In this document: positions 59,928-64,000 of the stretch, piece by piece
Numbering within the stretch: position 1 is the first letter of the stretch
Layout: every line of letters begins with the position of its first letter
Origin: Owenia fusiformis
Lineage: Eukaryota; Annelida; Polychaeta; Sabellida; Oweniidae
DNA length: 64,000 nt
Assembly: GCA_903813345.2 (NCBI GenBank)
Contig: CAIIXF020000012.1
Location: 22,520,184-22,584,183, forward strand
Reading direction: 5' to 3'
Translations under genes and position numbers: made by a program
The notes under the pieces: generated by a model
Told to the model about the DNA's origin: nothing
What the model saw: only the letters and a program-made list of their open reading frames with translations
The model's database searches: none

Positions 59928-62900
59928 TTATACTTTTTTCTCGGCAAGGTAAAATGCTTCGAAGTATGTATATGGAACATGTTTCAATTTCACAAATCCA
60001 ACGCTTTCAATCATTTTGGGCAGTTCAGTTTTTTCCTCGTATTCCCTCATGTATGGCTCTGGTCCGTGTGGTCCTGTCGTGTTCCATCGGTAGCCCCATG
60101 TCTGCGAGGCGACGTTTACAACTTGCTCAACGGGATCATCGTGGAATGGAACTAAAATTAGTTCAACGGTACTATGTTACTGTGGGGTAACCTTTAGGAC
60201 GACTTAATAGTTTTCATAAGTAACATCCCATTTTTAACACGTCATACAATCGAAAGTGTTCGATGTGTTCTTGGTGATCGTTTTGATGTAAAATGTAGCG
60301 ATGAAAAATCACTAATGTATACAAGAAACACAACTGCGTAGCATGTTGGATTTTTCTGCGAGTACCAAGATTCATGTTCTTTTAAAATATCAAATTGAAT
60401 AGATACTACCGCCAATATTTACCAGGGAACACGTCGTGCATTTTTGGTAGGTCGTGTTGAGAAGGGGTGTGCACGTTGACGAGCAAATATAGATTATACC
60501 CTTTCAGCCATCTTGAAAAAGTATACCAATTAAAGGCAGAATACTAAATTTCCGATCTTGACTTGCACATACGATGACACCTTTAATTGTCACTCATTTT
60601 CTTCATACTAAAAAGCTGTATTTTCTCAATATACAGTAGAAATATGTAAAGATACATTTTAAAGTATTATACTACGTTACCTTCAAATCCGCTCATTACG
60701 CCCCCGGGTTTCAGAACACGGAGTGTTTCTGAGAGAAATCGTCTGGCGTTAACGGCAGGCATTTCGTGCAATACATATGTATATTGAACTATGTCGAAAT
60801 GGTTATCAGGCCAGCTAAGATCTTCACCATTATCTTGGTAGAACTTAACGTTCTTTACACCCAGTTTGTTGGCCCAGAGTCGACAGAATCTAAAATATTC
60901 ACATTATATCTATAGCTGTTTACTAAACCCAGACATCCGATAATGTTGGTTAGCTCATATAATCTTCCCATGGGGCTTCTTGGAAACCTATGATCGTACT
61001 TACTTGACCGTTACCTGGACTTGTTTTCTTTTAACGTATACAAACTGTTTTTAGCTCTTCCATGGTTAGTTTCATTTAGTTGACAATATACAGGTTTAAA
61101 TCCCACTTAGGTAGGGGTAGTTTATTTCAAAGAGTGTACAGTTGTAACAAAAAGAGTACATTCTTCTTCTGTTGTTTTTAAAGAATGGACACCCGGCAAG
61201 CAAAAACCAGTGTGGCACAAAAGACGATTAACAATTTTTGATAGTTTCCATCATTAAAACAATATCGGGTGCCACTTTTTGACAAGTATTATCTCAGCAA
61301 CTGATCAACCAAATTCAATGAAAATTTGTACATAATAGCCCAAGAGTATCGGTAGCAAGGTATAAAAATATGAAAAAGATAAAGTAAAGGTTATTATGTG
61401 AGTACTAAGAAATTCAAGATAGCATGTCATAATAGCCCATACCGGAGAAACGGATTGAGAACTTTATAACGTTTCTACCAAAAAATGGGAAGCGATTTGA
61501 CAAGTAATTTCTCAGCAATAGATAAGCCAAATTATTTGAAAACTTTACCCGAGGCACTTTAGGGTATCTTCTGCTAGTGCCATAAATATGTAAGAGATTG
61601 ATTTCATATTATGTGTGTATTTTAGAATTAAAAATAACCAATATCAATGTATAAGTCACTTATTAATCCATTTCCAAGCAAAAATACTTTTCCGTATTTA
61701 TTCTAACAATATCACCTCCAATGAATTTGAGAATGAATTGGATTTTGGATATTTGGGATGAATGAAAAGAATTTATCAGGCATCACTCGGGTCCCATCGA
61801 ACGCAGTGAAGAACGAGCGTGCGTAGATGATAGCTGGTACAAACACTATAGAAGTCTTATATCAGAACTCCGATATGGGACTTTTTGACATGCTATTTTG
61901 AATTTGTTAGTTCTCACAGAATATCCATTTGATCTTTTTTATATTTTTACAACTTGCCAATACTACTCTTAGGCTACTTCATGCAAATTTTCATTGAATT
62001 TAGTTTATCAGTTGCCGAGAAAATACTTGTCAAAAAGTGGCTCATTTTTGGGACACCTGATATACTCGTCTTTTATTACTGTGTATTCTTTAAAATTAAA
62101 CAAGTCATTATTTTGTGTTTCTACTCGCTGTAATAAGCTAAGCTAACTTACAAATTCTGTAATTGGCCTGCTACATGCAGCGCACTGAAGTTGAGGAAAT
62201 TACACCCCACTCACTTATGTAACCCATTATTTCACCCTAATACCCAGTACTCATGGTTTATCCAGTACACAATTAGAATGGGAAACCACTGAGAAAAACA
62301 GGGTACATTTAAAATAATAGATTCACCTGATATAGGGGGCAGCAAGATCGACTCCAATGACCTCGGCATCAGGGAAGACTTGTGCGAATCCTAGAGCAGA
62401 GAAACAGTTTCCGGTTCCAACATCTAAGATTCTTTTTGGTTTTCTATCTCCATGGAATCGCTTGATGGCTGGCACTAAGTTGTCTTTGTTAAGGAGGTTG
62501 AACTTGTTTTTCCCAAGGTATGAAATGCGGACAGTATGCCCGTTTAGATACCCGCCTGGTAGGAAGTGCACAAAGGTCTTGGCGTAGTGATATGGTATGG
62601 AGATGGGTTTAGTTGCGGAAGGTGGAAGAACGTCAACATCTTGAGCTGGTCCGCTGAAACTTGGAGTTGTATCAGTGTAATTCTTGAAGAAGTCTACGTA
62701 GGCGGCAAGTGTTGCGTCAGTGCCACCGTGTCGGAAAGCTTTTACGTAAACATATGCTTCAAATGGCGTCTCTGGACGGAAGGCGTCTTCGACCGAACCG
62801 AATGTAGGGGGTTCCGGTGCAAACTCTGGAACTCGTGCCGTGAGCAGCATCTCAAGGAAGGTTTCCATATCAGCAAACCATTTGATATCAGACGCATCCC

Positions 62901-63294
62901 AGTTAATACCAAGAAAGTCACTTACCAAGTCAGTTTTTCTTAGAGCATCATCTTTCATTACTTTCGCTAGATAGTCATTCATGGAATCGACATCGGCACT
63001 GCCCTGTGTTGGGACGTCAAAGTCATAGCCAAACAGCTTCCATGGGCGTGCATCATTCAACTTCTTAAACTCGGCGTAGGATCGATGTACGAAGCCAGAC
63101 ACAGTTTTACCCTCTTTGTTTTTCAGTAAATACTGAATCTGATAGAGGGACGTCCCTCTGTAGTCGGGTTTATCTTCACGGAGAGCGACTACATTGGCCT
63201 GAACTGGTTCTCCAAAGATTCCCGTAGGGAAAAACGATGTTTGTGCATGTGCAGCAGCTAAAACGCCGGCTATGAGGACAGCCACTAGTTGCAT
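59928..63294 (-). CDS. Secreted-type PX-like / class I SAM-dependent methyltransferase protein
   Basis: Three exons on the minus strand, 62327-63294, 60681-60889 and 59928-60151, join in frame through GT..AG introns into 466 residues. Residues 1-17 (MQLVAVLIAGVLAAAHA) are a classical signal peptide. Residues about 45-155 resemble a PX domain: YQIQYLL, HRSYAEFKKL, a hydrophobic YLAKVM helix and VSDFLGI. The usual R-R-Y is R-S-Y, so the phosphoinositide-binding Arg appears lost. Residues 289-392 are a Rossmann methyltransferase: motif I ILDVGTGNCF, acidic end of strand 2 VIGVDLA, DNGEDLSWPDNHFDIV, VLHEMP, and TLRVLKPGGVM. A C-terminal cap ends FYLAEKKV. The substrate is unknown; the small-molecule methyltransferases (Methyltransf_11/25 type) are the nearest class. 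Confidence 0.92.
60152..60680. other. Methyltransferase intron 2, nothing recognised
   Basis: No repeat or coding signal beyond the splice sites. Confidence 0.5.
61266..62062. repeat. ~800-bp fold-back element in methyltransferase intron 1
   Basis: The left arm CGGGTGCCACTTTTTGACAA ... AATTCAATGAAAATTTGTA is inverted at the right as CATGCAAATTTTCATTGAAT ... TACTTGTCAAAAAGTGGCTC. The arms are about 190 bp or more with moderate divergence. No coding content. Confidence 0.75.
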
Positions 63295-64000
63295 CTCTTT
63301 GTGTTAAAATGCCTAATTCAATAAAGGTATGTAGCTTTAATACTAAACTATCTTATCTTCAACTTTTATTATCAGCGATCATAAGATTCTCAAAGCAGTT
63401 GATGCAACGTGCAACATTGTAATATACGTGATATTTATCAACCGCGTGATGTGTCCATTCCCAAATGATAAAATTGTGTAATATTAACAAAACTTGATTT
63501 AGCGTTTCTGGGTACTTTTCTGACTTCAATTTTCACTGACTGTCTTTACATGATGTGTAGAATATGTGGATAGAATTAAGTCACAAATTGTTTTGTTATA
63601 TGTCTCTGCACGGAAGAAGTATGAAGGATTTAGATCGCATCACAAAGTGCAGAGAAGTGCAGAAGTTTACATACCTGGCAATTTAGTAAAACATTATTTT
63701 TCTAAGTGAAAATACTAAGTCTGTACTTATATATTATGAATATGATTTTATACTTATCATTTGTAGTAAAGTATTGGCCGTAACCTAATGTACCTGAAGG
63801 TGCCCCCAAAGTTTCATTGAAAATAATATGAAAATAGTTACTTTTATCTCAACTATGAACAGATCAAAATTGGAATTCGGTCATTTGGATTAAAACTAAG
63901 GTCATTCAGTGCATTTAAGTTTGACTACGCAAATCATTCTAAATATAATTTCAAGGGTATATTAGTCTTCATATATGATCATTTTAAGTATGTTGAGCAT
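63295..64000. other. Upstream of the methyltransferase gene, nothing recognised
   Basis: Should contain the promoter and perhaps a 5' untranslated exon on the minus strand. A possible acceptor (..TTTTAACACAAAG) lies just before the ATG. No TATA box can be assigned with confidence. Confidence 0.4.

Noticed and set aside
62357-62943. Plus-strand frames opposite methyltransferase exon 1
   Set aside because: Antisense shadows of a well-supported coding exon.

Overview
The window is nuclear DNA of an invertebrate animal. It is AT-rich, its genes are split by introns with GT..AG boundaries, and it is crowded with non-LTR retrotransposons, fold-back DNA elements and tandem repeats. A mollusc or other lophotrochozoan would fit the base composition and repeat style, but the species cannot be fixed from sequence alone.

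Three host genes can be reconstructed exon by exon. (1) 1770-11957, plus strand: NOC4L, the Noc4 nucleolar ribosome-biogenesis factor, with 13 exons visible and the first ~25-30 residues missing. (2) 15934-45703, plus strand: a 30-kb, 18-exon gene for a secreted protein of about 1168 residues. It has a signal peptide, a duplicated small Cys-rich domain, five thrombospondin type-1 repeats (TSR), and eight TSR-like modules that each end in a Cys-Cys pair. All module exons are phase 1-1, and several are recent tandem duplicates. (3) 59928-63294, minus strand: a three-exon gene for a 466-residue protein with a signal peptide, a PX-like N-terminal domain and a class I SAM methyltransferase domain.

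Layout: 1-1769 upstream sequence with a ~1-kb palindromic element; 1770-11957 NOC4L, whose introns hold nested mobile elements; 11958-15888 intergenic with repeat fragments; 15889-45703 the TSR gene; 45704-59866 a transposon-dense intergenic block with a nearly full-length LINE, three other LINE fragments or related pieces and nested DNA elements; 59867-63294 the methyltransferase gene; 63295-64000 upstream sequence with nothing recognised.

The TSR-gene introns hold a 50-bp minisatellite of exactly 125 units (27921-34170), an ~82-bp satellite with an E-box in most units (24090-25830), and a 30-bp satellite (16796-17085). Exons 12-14 are a young triplication, and neighbouring copies serve as empty sites that date three small DNA-element insertions. 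The three genes do not form an evident pathway; they are neighbours in a repeat-rich region. The most unusual items are the TSR/Cys-Cys protein, the apparently secreted PX-methyltransferase, the indel-free 50-bp array, and a 52-bp tandem repeat that has multiplied a NOC4L splice acceptor.
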